DNA of 64,000 nt from Flectobacillus major DSM 103 (GTDB lineage Bacteria > Bacteroidota > Bacteroidia > Cytophagales > Spirosomataceae): positions 1,037,001 to 1,101,000 of the forward strand of contig NZ_KE386491.1 of NCBI RefSeq assembly GCF_000427405.1, written 5' to 3'. A program made the translations under genes and the position numbers. Of the stretch, positions 16,374-24,713 are shown piece by piece. The notes beneath the pieces are model-generated. The model had not been told where the DNA came from. It saw only the letters and a list, made by a program, of their open reading frames with translations, and did not search any database. The stretch's first letter is position 1. Each line of letters opens with the position of its first letter.

Positions 16374-16380
16374 CTCCTCT
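16374..16380 (-). promoter_or_regulatory. strong Shine-Dalgarno site that fixes the sigma factor start
   Basis: AGAGGAG three bases before the ATG at 16370 is one of the clearest ribosome-binding sites in a window where most genes have weak ones. It rules in favour of the shorter reading frame. Confidence 0.65.
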
Positions 16381-16481
16381 TTAATTTCATTCTGAAAGAA
16401 TCTACTTGGTTTGTATATCGGCACTGGTGCTAATTACTAAGATAGTTTCTTTCAGAATGATAAAAAAGAGAAATATCTTAA

Positions 16482-17441
16482 TTAAGCATTTTTACGTTCA
16501 ATAGCTTTTAGGGCTTTTTCAACGATATTAGCTGCATTTAAGCCGTATTTTTCCATTAATTGAGCTGGTGTTCCTGATTCACCGAATGAATCCTGTACGC
16601 CTACGTATTCTAATGGAACATAGTGGTGTTGTACCAACACCTGAGCAATAGAGTCGCCCAAGCCGCCATTTACTTGGTGTTCTTCAGCCGAAACCGCACA
16701 ACCAGTTTTTTTCACAGACGTTAAGACAGCCTCAATATCCAAAGGTTTAATGGTGTGGATATTGATAATTTCAGCATTTACACCTTTTTCGGCAAGGATT
16801 TCGCCAGCCAAGATTGCTTCCCAAACCAAGTGGCCTGTAGCAAAGATACTTACATCTGTACCTTCGTTTACCATCCAAGCTTTACCGATTTCAAATTTTT
16901 GATCGGCTGGCGTAAATACTGGTACAACTGGACGACCAAAACGAAGATAAACTGGCCCCTCGTAGTCGGCAACGGCAATAGTAGCTGCTTTAGTTTGATT
17001 GTAGTCGCAAGGGTTGATGACAGTCATACCCGGAAGCATTTTCATCAGGCCAATATCTTCCAAAATTTGGTGAGTAGCACCATCTTCGCCCAATGTTAAA
17101 CCAGCATGTGAACAAGCAATTTTAACATTTTTGTTGGAATATGCTACCGATTGACGAATTTGGTCATATACACGACCAGTACCAAAGTTAGCAAAGGTAG
17201 TAGCAAAAGGGATTTTTCCACCAATAGTAAGCCCTGCTGCAATACCAATCATGTTGGCTTCGGCAATACCTGTTTGGAAGAAACGTTCAGGATTTTCTTT
17301 AATAAAGGCATCTAATTTTAGAGAGCCAATCAAGTCAGCACAAAGAGCCACCACATTTGGGTGAGTCTGGCCTAAAGCCTGCATACCTGCTCCGAATCCA
17401 GAGCGAGTATCTTTTTTTTCTGTGAATGTATATTTTTTCAT
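16482..17441 (-). CDS. transketolase, C-terminal subunit
   Basis: The 319-residue protein is the pyrimidine-binding and C-terminal domain half of transketolase. It shows FFQTGIAEANMIGIAAGL with the catalytic Glu of the thiamine-activating motif, the ACSHAGLTLGEDGATHQ loop, and the C-terminal regulatory-like domain (FATGHLVWEAI, VSAEEHQVNGGLGDSI). Together with the N-terminal subunit it would transfer two-carbon ketol units in the non-oxidative pentose phosphate pathway. Split transketolases are common, but the halves are normally adjacent; here 1.6 kb with an ATPase gene and a broken gene separate them. It starts 10 bases after the broken gene, so all four are probably one transcript. Confidence 0.94.
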   Translation of the reverse strand: MKKYTFTEKKDTRSGFGAGMQALGQTHPNVVALCADLIGSLKLDAFIKENPERFFQTGIAEANMIGIAAGLTIGGKIPFATTFANFGTGRVYDQIRQSVAYSNKNVKIACSHAGLTLGEDGATHQILEDIGLMKMLPGMTVINPCDYNQTKAATIAVADYEGPVYLRFGRPVVPVFTPADQKFEIGKAWMVNEGTDVSIFATGHLVWEAILAGEILAEKGVNAEIINIHTIKPLDIEAVLTSVKKTGCAVSAEEHQVNGGLGDSIAQVLVQHHYVPLEYVGVQDSFGESGTPAQLMEKYGLNAANIVEKALKAIERKNA

Positions 17442-17451
17442 TTGCTTATTT

Positions 17452-18034
17452 TTACTCGATTGCTTTTATCGAGGCACATTGCTTTAATTTTGTTAAAAAA
17501 TAATTTGCACTAGGGCAATTGGTATGATTAGCTGCATTTTGAATGGAAAAACCTGCGTTTAGCATTTTTTGAGCGAGCTTTTTCTTTTCATTCCTGCCTA
17601 CAAGTCCTCTATTAAACTTCTCCAAATATTTACTTCGGATGGTTTCAAATGGAACATCTTCATTTTCAGGGTATTCAAATGAGAAATCTCCTTGAAAAAT
17701 CATATTCATTGTAGCACAATCTGATAAAAACCAAGACTCAATCTGCTTAACAGCAACGATAATAATTTGATTTTCAGATTCAGTAATCCTCAATCGAGTT
17801 TTTGTAATACATTGGTCTTGGTCAAGGTCTGTTAAAATAAAAATAACTGAGGCACTTTTTTGAAAAGATTCTCCCTATGACTTTTAATATTGTGGGGTAA
17901 TAAGTTTCCATTTCCTTGGACATTGATTACGCCAACAGAATGAAGTCCGAGTTGATTTAGAAGAGCCTTAAAAATACTGGATTCTAAAATAAAAACTCAG
18001 TATAACCTTCACAAATAAAACCAATATTTACCAT
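17452..18034 (-). pseudogene. TOPRIM/DUF4276-like protein gene with two frameshifts
   Basis: An ATG at 18034 opens MVNIGFICEGYTEF and then hits a stop at 17986-17984. Adding one base in or beside the T run at 17991-17995 continues the frame. A second single base is missing in the A run at 17856-17861 (minus strand). With both restored the protein is about 194 residues. It carries an N-terminal EGxTE motif (Glu9) and an ILTDLDQD strand (Asp70, Asp72), the acidic residues of a TOPRIM fold, then VAVKQIESWFLSD, which is typical of DUF4276/RloB-like proteins. The ATG overlaps the stop of the ATPase gene (ATGGTAA), so the two were one translational unit. Either the gene is decaying or the sequence lost homopolymer bases. 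Confidence 0.75.
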
Positions 18035-19011
18035 GGTAGCCCACCCCCTAAGGTATTAGTCAGCCATGCTTCATCCATACTTAAACCATTAAAATCTTCT
18101 CCTTTGAACTGCTTTATTTTTGTTTCACCCTTGATTTTATTTACCGTAATTATTTCATCAGGACTAAGTTGAGACACCAATGATTGCGAATGAGTGTTGA
18201 GCCATATATAATGACCTTTTTCTTCACAAGCATTTCTGAAAAAATTAACCATCTCTTTGATCACATCAGGAGTAAGTCCATTTTCAGGTTCTTCGATGCA
18301 CAAAAACTGAGGTTCATCAGATTGAAAAACGGCTGTAAGAAGAGCGAGAATATTATATGTGCCATCAGAGATTAAATTTTTAGGAAATGGCTTTTTGATA
18401 CCTTTTTCATAAATCAATAAAGTATCGGTATTACTTAAATAACTTGAGAAAACTTCAACTCTTTCAAAACCAGGTACAAATAAATCAAGCCATTCAGATA
18501 TTTCTTCCTTTTTAGATTCATCAAGTAAAATTCTTTTTAAAACTTTTTCGAGATTGTTTCCAGAAAATGAAAGTTTGTAACTATCTGAAAAATTAATTTT
18601 TTGTTTCTCTAAGTTCTTTAAAAACAGGCGACGAAATGAGTAACGAAAGTTTCCTTCTGTTATTCCTTCTTCTTCACTTGAGTCTCTAATTAGGTCATTC
18701 AGTTTTTCCGAAGGAATTATTTCGGTATTTGGATAGAATGATGTTGATTTGCTAAAATCAAAAAACTCATGAATAATTTCAATCTGACATTCTTTATCGG
18801 ATATGTCTCTTTTATTGATTTCCTCTTTTCCCCCAAACAAATGAACCTTATCCTCTATTGGTAAAGGGATAATAAAAAACTCCAACGCTTCAAAAATATT
18901 ACTTTTCCCTGAACCATTTGGGCCAACAAATACCGTAAAAGGATTAGGTTCAATGATTTCTAAATCTGCAATAGATTTAAAATTTTTGATATGTAATTTT
19001 TTGATTTTCAA
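18028..19011 (-). CDS. AAA/SMC-like ATPase (AAA_21 type), likely defence partner
   Basis: The 327-residue protein begins MKIKKLHIKNFKSIADLEI, as RecF/OLD-type ATPases do. It has Walker A GPNGSGKS (30-37), a signature-like SDGTYN (215-220), Walker B FLCIEEPENG (from 236) and a His switch in NTHSQSL (His274). There is no TOPRIM domain in the protein itself; it is supplied in trans by the overlapping downstream gene. Such two-gene pairs are known among phage-defence systems, for example PARIS AriA/AriB and AbiL, although those families are only distantly similar and I do not assign either. It lies between the two transketolase genes in the same direction. Confidence 0.85.
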   Translation of the reverse strand: MKIKKLHIKNFKSIADLEIIEPNPFTVFVGPNGSGKSNIFEALEFFIIPLPIEDKVHLFGGKEEINKRDISDKECQIEIIHEFFDFSKSTSFYPNTEIIPSEKLNDLIRDSSEEEGITEGNFRYSFRRLFLKNLEKQKINFSDSYKLSFSGNNLEKVLKRILLDESKKEEISEWLDLFVPGFERVEVFSSYLSNTDTLLIYEKGIKKPFPKNLISDGTYNILALLTAVFQSDEPQFLCIEEPENGLTPDVIKEMVNFFRNACEEKGHYIWLNTHSQSLVSQLSPDEIITVNKIKGETKIKQFKGEDFNGLSMDEAWLTNTLGGGLPW

Positions 19012-19034
19012 AGTGATAAAAGTTTAATATTCAC

Positions 19035-19065
19035 TCATTGAGTAAATCACCCATTCACTCAATGA
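19035..19065. repeat. perfect 9-bp inverted repeat at the ATPase/transketolase junction
   Basis: TCATTGAGT (19035-19043) and ACTCAATGA (19057-19065) flank a 13-base loop and end exactly at the stop codon of the N-terminal transketolase gene. ATTCACTCA also occurs twice as a direct repeat (from 19029 and from 19053). It could be an operator, a weak terminator, or a scar of the insertion that brought the ATPase pair. Confidence 0.6.
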
Positions 19066-19923
19066 TTAATAATCACCTAATGTTTCTGGAAGTTGAGCCA
19101 AAGCAGCTTCTAATTGTTCGTTGTTTGGAGCAACCCCGTGCCATTTGTGCGAACCCATCATGAAGTCGACACCAGCCCCCATTTCGGTAGTCATCAAAAT
19201 CATAATTGGTTGTCCGTTTCCAGAAAGTTCACGAGCTTCTGTTAATACTTTTACAACATCGGCCATATCGTTACCTTGCATTTTGATAACTTTCCAACCG
19301 AAAGCTTCGTATTTGGCACCCAAATCACGGTTGTTCATTACCTTGTCTGTAGGGCCGTCGATTTGCTGACCATTGTAGTCGATAACAGCTACTAAGTTGT
19401 CAACTTTGTGGTGAGGAGCATACATAGCTGCTTCCCAAACTTGCCCTTCGTTTTGTTCGCCATCGCCCATCAAAACAAATACCAAGCTATTGTCACCATT
19501 CAATTTTTTGGCTTGAGCAGCACCAATCGCTACCGACATTCCTTGGCCCAATGAACCCGAAGCAATACGAATACCTTCTAGGTGTTCGTGTGTAGTTGGG
19601 TGTCCTTGCAAGCGTGAGTTTAATTTACGGAATGTTGCTAGTTCAGCCACAGGGAAATATCCTGAGCGAGCAAGTACTGAATAAAATACAGGTGAAATAT
19701 GACCATTCGATAAGAAGAATAGGTCTTCACCGATACCATTCATATCAAAGATTTTTTTACCTGATTCGTCAGATTTAAGTGTCATTTGGTCAAAATAAAG
19801 ACCTACTAATAAGTCTGTACAACCCAATGAACCACCTGGGTGACCAGACTGGCACGCGTGAACTTGTCTCACAATGTCGCGTCTTACTTGTGAAGCAACT
19901 TTCTGTAATTCTGAAATTTCCAT
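19066..19923 (-). CDS. transketolase, N-terminal subunit
   Basis: The 285-residue protein is the thiamine-diphosphate pyrophosphate-binding half of transketolase. It shows HPGGSLGCTDLLVGLYFDQM near the start, GHISPVFYSVLARSGYF, ASGSLGQGMSVAIGAA, and the TPP/Mg motif from GDGEQNEGQVWEA to VIDYNGQQIDG. It pairs with the C-terminal subunit encoded at 16482. The two halves should be produced in equal amounts, but the intervening ATPase and broken gene now lie between them on the presumed transcript. A -7 box lies upstream at 19977-19984. Confidence 0.94.
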   Translation of the reverse strand: MEISELQKVASQVRRDIVRQVHACQSGHPGGSLGCTDLLVGLYFDQMTLKSDESGKKIFDMNGIGEDLFFLSNGHISPVFYSVLARSGYFPVAELATFRKLNSRLQGHPTTHEHLEGIRIASGSLGQGMSVAIGAAQAKKLNGDNSLVFVLMGDGEQNEGQVWEAAMYAPHHKVDNLVAVIDYNGQQIDGPTDKVMNNRDLGAKYEAFGWKVIKMQGNDMADVVKVLTEARELSGNGQPIMILMTTEMGAGVDFMMGSHKWHGVAPNNEQLEAALAQLPETLGDY

Positions 19924-19976
19924 TATTGATTAGTTAATTAGTTATAATGCGTATAAAAATTAGGATTTATAACACA

Positions 19977-19984
19977 CAAATTTA
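19977..19984 (-). promoter_or_regulatory. -7 promoter box candidate for the transketolase transcript
   Basis: TAAATTTG on the minus strand fits TAnnTTTG and lies 54 bases before the N-terminal transketolase start, overlapping the stop of the peroxiredoxin gene. No -33 box was recognised. Confidence 0.3.
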
Positions 19985-20434
19985 TGCAGTTATTATCTGT
20001 TGTGTATGGTTTTTGGTATCTACTTTTGCAATAATATCCTGAATAATACCATGCTCATCTATAATAAAGGTGGTACGGGCAACACCCATATAAGTACGGC
20101 CATACATCGACTTTTCTACCCAAACACCATAGGCTTCTACCACTTGGTGGTCTTCGTCAGAAATAAGCGTGAAGTTTAAACCATATTTATCAATAAACTT
20201 TTTGTGTGACTTTTCGCTATCGACACTTACCCCGATAACTTCATAGCCTTTGGCCTGAAGGGCTGGTAAGTTATCGTTCAGGTTACAGGCTTGAGCTGTA
20301 CAGCCAGGGGTACTATCTTTTGGATAGAAATATAGTACTACTTTTTTTCCTCTATAGCTCGAAAGCTTTATATATTGACCATTTTGGTCTTTTTGTTCAA
20401 AATCGGGTGCTAGGTTTCCTATTGCTAATGTCAT
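19982..20434 (-). CDS. bcp: thioredoxin-dependent thiol peroxidase (Bcp/PrxQ)
   Basis: The start is set at the internal ATG giving MTLAIGNLAPDF, which fits the family; a longer frame to 20500 adds a non-conserved leader. The 150-residue protein has the PKDSTPGCTAQAC motif with peroxidatic Cys45 and resolving Cys50, spaced as in BCP/PrxQ enzymes, followed by GVSVDSEKSHKKF and the VARTTFIIDEHG strand. It reduces hydroperoxides in the cytoplasm with electrons from thioredoxin. It lies 58 bases upstream of the transketolase gene on the same strand and could be partly co-transcribed. Confidence 0.94.
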   Translation of the reverse strand: MTLAIGNLAPDFEQKDQNGQYIKLSSYRGKKVVLYFYPKDSTPGCTAQACNLNDNLPALQAKGYEVIGVSVDSEKSHKKFIDKYGLNFTLISDEDHQVVEAYGVWVEKSMYGRTYMGVARTTFIIDEHGIIQDIIAKVDTKNHTQQIITA

Positions 20435-20640
20435 GACCTGAGGAGTTTTTCTGTTATTGATAATACCACGGAACTTTTTATTAGAATTAATTTTATTCAA
20501 AACTATTCTGTAATGAGTGTCCCTGTTATTTGTATTAGTTTATCATATTGCTCCAATGATTATTGTTGTAATAAGCAGTAACATAATACAAATTTATAAA
20601 ACAATTTTTATATAGAACAGTATAGCACAGTTATTTATTT

Positions 20641-22632
20641 TTAATGTTTTTTCTTCTTAGTTTTTAAGGGGCTTTTTGGTACTGGCAAAGCTTTTTTTAT
20701 CACCTTGTGCTGTACTGGTGCAATATGCGATGTACTGTCTATTTGAGTAGAATAAATCTGGGTATTTCCTTGATTATCGGTTAGTTCTAATACCATTTTG
20801 CCGATAAAACTTTGGGTAGAGTCGCTTTTTACCGACCATACCAATGCTTTTTTATAGTCATAGTCGCATAGAATATAATTGCCGTCGATAGTTGTTCTGA
20901 AGCTTCGTATTCCTGAAAGGTTATCGGATACCTTAAAGGCGAAATAATCTTTATTTTTAGTTACCAAAGCTGCTTTTGGCGGAATACTATCGGTTAGTAA
21001 TTGATAATGCCCTAAGTTGTCGGTTTTGAAACTGATTCTGTTTCCACTCCATTTTCCTCCTAAAAATCTGCGGTCTTTATTGTTGGTATATACCGATGTT
21101 TTGTCAGGAAAAGCAACACTGGTATCAGGTTTAAAGGTAATCTGAATCGGTTTTTTTAAGGGAATACTATTTTGACCTAGTTGAAAGGTAGTGGCTTTTA
21201 CATTGGTTTCCAAATAAAGCGTATCGTACAAAGCCTCGCTATTGAAATGAGCGGTAATTTGCTTATCGCTAAATTGTATTTCTTTTTTGGGAAAAATCGC
21301 CTGCTTAATCGCCAAAGGGTAGTTCGTTGAGTCGATACTCAGCACTTGAGGAATCCCTTTGCGTAAATCCCAAAGATAGATAGCTTGGTTATTTTTGGTA
21401 TAAGCAATCGGTAACGAAACCGTATTTTGGGGTAGTTGTACCTCACAAATAGAATTAATAGTTTTGAGGTTTTTGGCTGTAATCACCAACGTATTTTCGT
21501 CGATAGCAGTACCGATTTGTACAGGTAGTTTATTGGGTGTAACCACCACCGAACTTTCAAAGGGTTGTCCTTTAATCGTAAAATGTAAGGTGCTAAGATT
21601 TTCGTTGGTGTCCCAAATTTTGATGGTTATTACATGGCTTTTGCCATCGTTGATATGGATTTTACCTTTAGATGGACTAGGTTTATACACAGGCAAAAGG
21701 GTATTACCATCGTCTTGAAAAAGCTTTTGAATTCGTTGTCCTTCTTTTTTCTGAAGTGGATAGTCAATATGAATATTAATATCGTTGGAATGTTCGTCTG
21801 GAAATTGCTCTAGGTGATAATAATACAGTTCGTTGTTATCAACCAACAACTCTACACAACTCAGGCCATTAGAATTATGGGTATCATTCATTTTATCGAC
21901 AGCCAACAGTTCAATACCAATTATACCATTGGCCAAGACCTCGCCATTGGCTATAGTAAAGCTTCCATCGGCACGTTTGGTAGGGCTGTACTTTCTTGTT
22001 CCAAATTCACCCATCACGCGTGAATCGATAGATAGGCTTTTGATGATGATTTCTTGAAAAACAGGAGGTACATTATCGATGATTTCTTTAAAGCCAAAAT
22101 TGAGGGGATTCAGAATATTATTTTTCAAATCTCTGATTTCGAAGTGCAAGTGTGGACCCGCCGAGCCACCAGTGTTGCCAGAAAGACCAATGATTTGTCC
22201 ACGAGTAACTTTAAATTCGTTGGGAGCGGGTTTGAGGGCTATTTCAAAAGTTTGTTTTTTGAGCCGTTCTTGTCGAACATACTGAGCCAGAGGCTCGGCA
22301 AAAGATTTGAGGTGTCCATACACCGTAACATAGCCATTGGGATGTGTAATAAAAACCACATTGCCATAGCCTCCAGCTTGTACACGTACATCCGAGATAT
22401 ACCCATCGGCGGCGGCGTACACAGGTAAGCCTTCACGGCCTTGCGTTTTGATATCAATACCAGCATGGAAATGGTTGCTACGCAAATCGCCCATTCCACC
22501 AGCTAAGTAATTTCTTTGATTAGGGTTTATCGGAAATAGAAAATAGCCTTTGGGATAAGGTAGTACGGTTTTTTGAGCGAAACTAGCGTTCAAAATTCCA
22601 ATCAAAAAGAGTATAAGTTGTAATCTTTTCAA
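20641..22632 (-). CDS. secreted M23-family metallopeptidase
   Basis: The 663-residue protein has a signal peptide (1-19, ending NASFA). An N-terminal LytM/M23 domain follows, with zinc ligands His56 and Asp60 in HFHAGIDIK and the HLH pair His161/His163 in GPHLHFEIRD. A long beta-rich C-terminal part has no recognised catalytic motif. M23 domains cut peptidoglycan cross-links or serve as scaffolds for other hydrolases, so the protein acts in the periplasm. All four motif residues are present, so it is probably active. The C-terminal tail is strongly basic (LKTKKKKH). Confidence 0.92.
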   Translation of the reverse strand: MKRLQLILFLIGILNASFAQKTVLPYPKGYFLFPINPNQRNYLAGGMGDLRSNHFHAGIDIKTQGREGLPVYAAADGYISDVRVQAGGYGNVVFITHPNGYVTVYGHLKSFAEPLAQYVRQERLKKQTFEIALKPAPNEFKVTRGQIIGLSGNTGGSAGPHLHFEIRDLKNNILNPLNFGFKEIIDNVPPVFQEIIIKSLSIDSRVMGEFGTRKYSPTKRADGSFTIANGEVLANGIIGIELLAVDKMNDTHNSNGLSCVELLVDNNELYYYHLEQFPDEHSNDINIHIDYPLQKKEGQRIQKLFQDDGNTLLPVYKPSPSKGKIHINDGKSHVITIKIWDTNENLSTLHFTIKGQPFESSVVVTPNKLPVQIGTAIDENTLVITAKNLKTINSICEVQLPQNTVSLPIAYTKNNQAIYLWDLRKGIPQVLSIDSTNYPLAIKQAIFPKKEIQFSDKQITAHFNSEALYDTLYLETNVKATTFQLGQNSIPLKKPIQITFKPDTSVAFPDKTSVYTNNKDRRFLGGKWSGNRISFKTDNLGHYQLLTDSIPPKAALVTKNKDYFAFKVSDNLSGIRSFRTTIDGNYILCDYDYKKALVWSVKSDSTQSFIGKMVLELTDNQGNTQIYSTQIDSTSHIAPVQHKVIKKALPVPKSPLKTKKKKH

Positions 22633-22864
22633 GGTATTGTTTACTTAATCGTCTGGCCAAGAGCAAACAGGCCATAGGTTTGAAAAATAGATTGCTGACT
22701 AAAGAGGCTCAAATTTTTAGGTAATTGCTTCAAATCAAGGTATTTTGTGCCAAGTGTAAGAAAATAAGAAATATATTCCTTGCCCAACAGCTTAATCGTG
22801 CAGCAACACGAATCATAGAAGCAAAGGCACCAATACGAGATTTGTACCTTTGCTATGTGATGAT

Positions 22865-23476
22865 TTACTTAATCTCAAATTCGAGTAACTTTTCATCTTC
22901 CAAATAAGCCGAAAGCGTATCTCCAATTTTGACAGACCCCACACCCGCAGGAGTTCCTGTAAAAATAAGGTCGCCTGTTTTGAGGGTAAAATATTTTGAT
23001 ATTTCGGCAATGATTTCGTCAAAGTTCCATAGCATCATCGACGTATTTCCTTTTTGACGAAGCTCACCATTGATTTCAAGGTGAAAGTTTAAGTTATTCA
23101 AATCATTGAATTCGCCTTTAGGAATAAAGCCCGAAATAGGGGCAGAGCCGTTAAAAGCCTTTGCTTTTTCCCAAGGTAAACCTTTTTCTTTTAGCTTACT
23201 TTGTAAATCACGTGCTGTAAAGTCGATACCGATACCTATTTCTTCATAATATTTATGAGCAAATTTAGGCTCGATATTCTTCCCCATCTTATTGATTTTC
23301 AAAACGATTTCTACCTCATGATGAATATCTTGCGAAAATTCGGGGTAATAAAAAGGCTCATTGTCACGAAGAATAGCAGTATCAGGTTTGATAAAAAGTA
23401 CGGGCTCTGAAGGACGCTCGTTGTTCAATTCGGCAATATGTTCAGCGTAATTGCGACCAATACACAAGATTTTCAT
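22865..23476 (-). CDS. fumarylacetoacetate hydrolase-family protein
   Basis: The 203-residue protein matches the short FAH-family proteins: IGRNYAEHIAELN at the N-terminus, the acidic metal ligands in HHEVEIVLKI and GIGIDFTARDLQ, the conserved KAFNGSAPISGFI loop and the closing LIFTGTPAGVGSV. Short members are acylpyruvases or oxaloacetate decarboxylases rather than true fumarylacetoacetases. The substrate here is not determined. It stands alone on the minus strand, divergent from the M48 peptidase gene. Confidence 0.92.
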   Translation of the reverse strand: MKILCIGRNYAEHIAELNNERPSEPVLFIKPDTAILRDNEPFYYPEFSQDIHHEVEIVLKINKMGKNIEPKFAHKYYEEIGIGIDFTARDLQSKLKEKGLPWEKAKAFNGSAPISGFIPKGEFNDLNNLNFHLEINGELRQKGNTSMMLWNFDEIIAEISKYFTLKTGDLIFTGTPAGVGSVKIGDTLSAYLEDEKLLEFEIK

Positions 23477-23662
23477 AATAATTCGTTAATGTTTTAAATC
23501 AATAGAGGATTGTTTTAGCGAGAATTTTGATAAAATCAACCTTCAGATTAAATTCGCTAGTGAATTTTACTACAAAACTACGGCTTATTCATAGAAATGT
23601 AGAACCTTTTTGCAACTTTTGCGTCTTAATGGTTAATTATCCTTAAATTTTATCATAAAAAC

Positions 23663-24514
23663 ATGAAGAGAGTTCTTTTATATGGCCCCTTACTAATTGC
23701 TATTTTGTGGGCTTGTGCTAGTGTACCCATTACTGGTAGAAAACAGTTTTTGCTTGTTTCTGATTCAGAGATGAATTCGATGGCTTTGACTAGCTACAAA
23801 CAATTTTTGGATACTAATAAGGTAATACCAGCGTCTTCTCAGCAATCGGCGATGGTAAAGCGTGTCGGTGACAAAATTGCTCGTGCTGCCCAGCAATACT
23901 TCGAGAAAACGGGTAATCCTAATTATCTGAATGGTTATCAGTGGCAAACAGAGTTGGTACAAAGCAACGAAGTGAATGCTTGGTGTATGCCTGGAGGTAA
24001 AATGGTAGTATATACAGGGATTTTGCCAGTTACTCAAACCGAAGCAGGGCTAGCCGTAGTAATGGGGCACGAGGTGTCGCATGCTATTGCCAAGCATGGT
24101 GCCGAAAGAATGAGCCAAGGAATGATTGCTCAGGGCTTGTTGGCTGCTGGGCAGGTAGGTCTTCAGGTTGCTATGAAAGATAAACCACAGGCTACACAAG
24201 GGCTTTGGAATACAGTATTTGGTGTGGCAGCTCCTGCGGGGGCTCAGTTGACTATCTTGGCCAATGGACGTGGACAGGAGTCGGAGGCTGACCATTTGGG
24301 GTTAATTTTTATGGCTATGGCTGGGTATAATCCTGAAGAGGCAGTGGCGTTTTGGGGAAGAATGGCTGCTTTGAACAAGGGTACAAAACCTCCGTTATTT
24401 TTATCGACTCACCCTTCCGACGAACAACGTATTGCTAACATCAAAAAAATATTGCCTGAAGCTAACCAATATTATACGGCAGGAGGGAGCGGTACAAAAT
24501 CGACCAAATACTAA
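23663..24514 (+). CDS. M48-family metallopeptidase, lipoprotein
   Basis: The 283-residue protein has a lipoprotein signal with lipobox LWAC (Cys18), a zinc motif HEVSHAIAKH (His136, Glu137, His140), and a downstream glutamate in GQESEADHLGL that completes the site. This is the BepA/LoiP-like, Oma1-related group of outer-membrane-associated periplasmic proteases, which handle misfolded outer-membrane proteins. The cell location follows from the lipobox; the substrate role is inferred from the family. It ends at a shared terminator with sucC. Confidence 0.93.
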   Translation: MKRVLLYGPLLIAILWACASVPITGRKQFLLVSDSEMNSMALTSYKQFLDTNKVIPASSQQSAMVKRVGDKIARAAQQYFEKTGNPNYLNGYQWQTELVQSNEVNAWCMPGGKMVVYTGILPVTQTEAGLAVVMGHEVSHAIAKHGAERMSQGMIAQGLLAAGQVGLQVAMKDKPQATQGLWNTVFGVAAPAGAQLTILANGRGQESEADHLGLIFMAMAGYNPEEAVAFWGRMAALNKGTKPPLFLSTHPSDEQRIANIKKILPEANQYYTAGGSGTKSTKY

Positions 24515-24655
24515 TATGAATTGTAAATGAAGAGTGATGCGGTTTTTTAGAGCAAGGGGTTGGCCTAAATGAAAGCTTTAGTCTGGATGAATTGATAATT
24601 AATAGGTTATTCTCAAAACGTAATTGCTCCCTAATTTACCATTTGTATCATCATA

Positions 24656-24694
24656 AAAAAAGCCAAGTTATCGTTTCGACAACTTGGCTTTTTT
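24656..24694. terminator. bidirectional terminator
   Basis: AAAAAAGCCAAGTT (24656-24669) pairs perfectly with AACTTGGCTTTTTT (24681-24694), and the inner TCG/CGA extends it. The A and T tracts on both sides serve the convergent M48 and sucC genes. Confidence 0.9.
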
Positions 24695-24713
24695 ATATAC
24701 TTATTAGCTGTAA

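Noticed and set aside
22725-22907. 60-codon plus-strand ORF between the M23 and FAH genes
   Set aside because: It runs into the end of the FAH gene on the opposite strand and shows no coding character.
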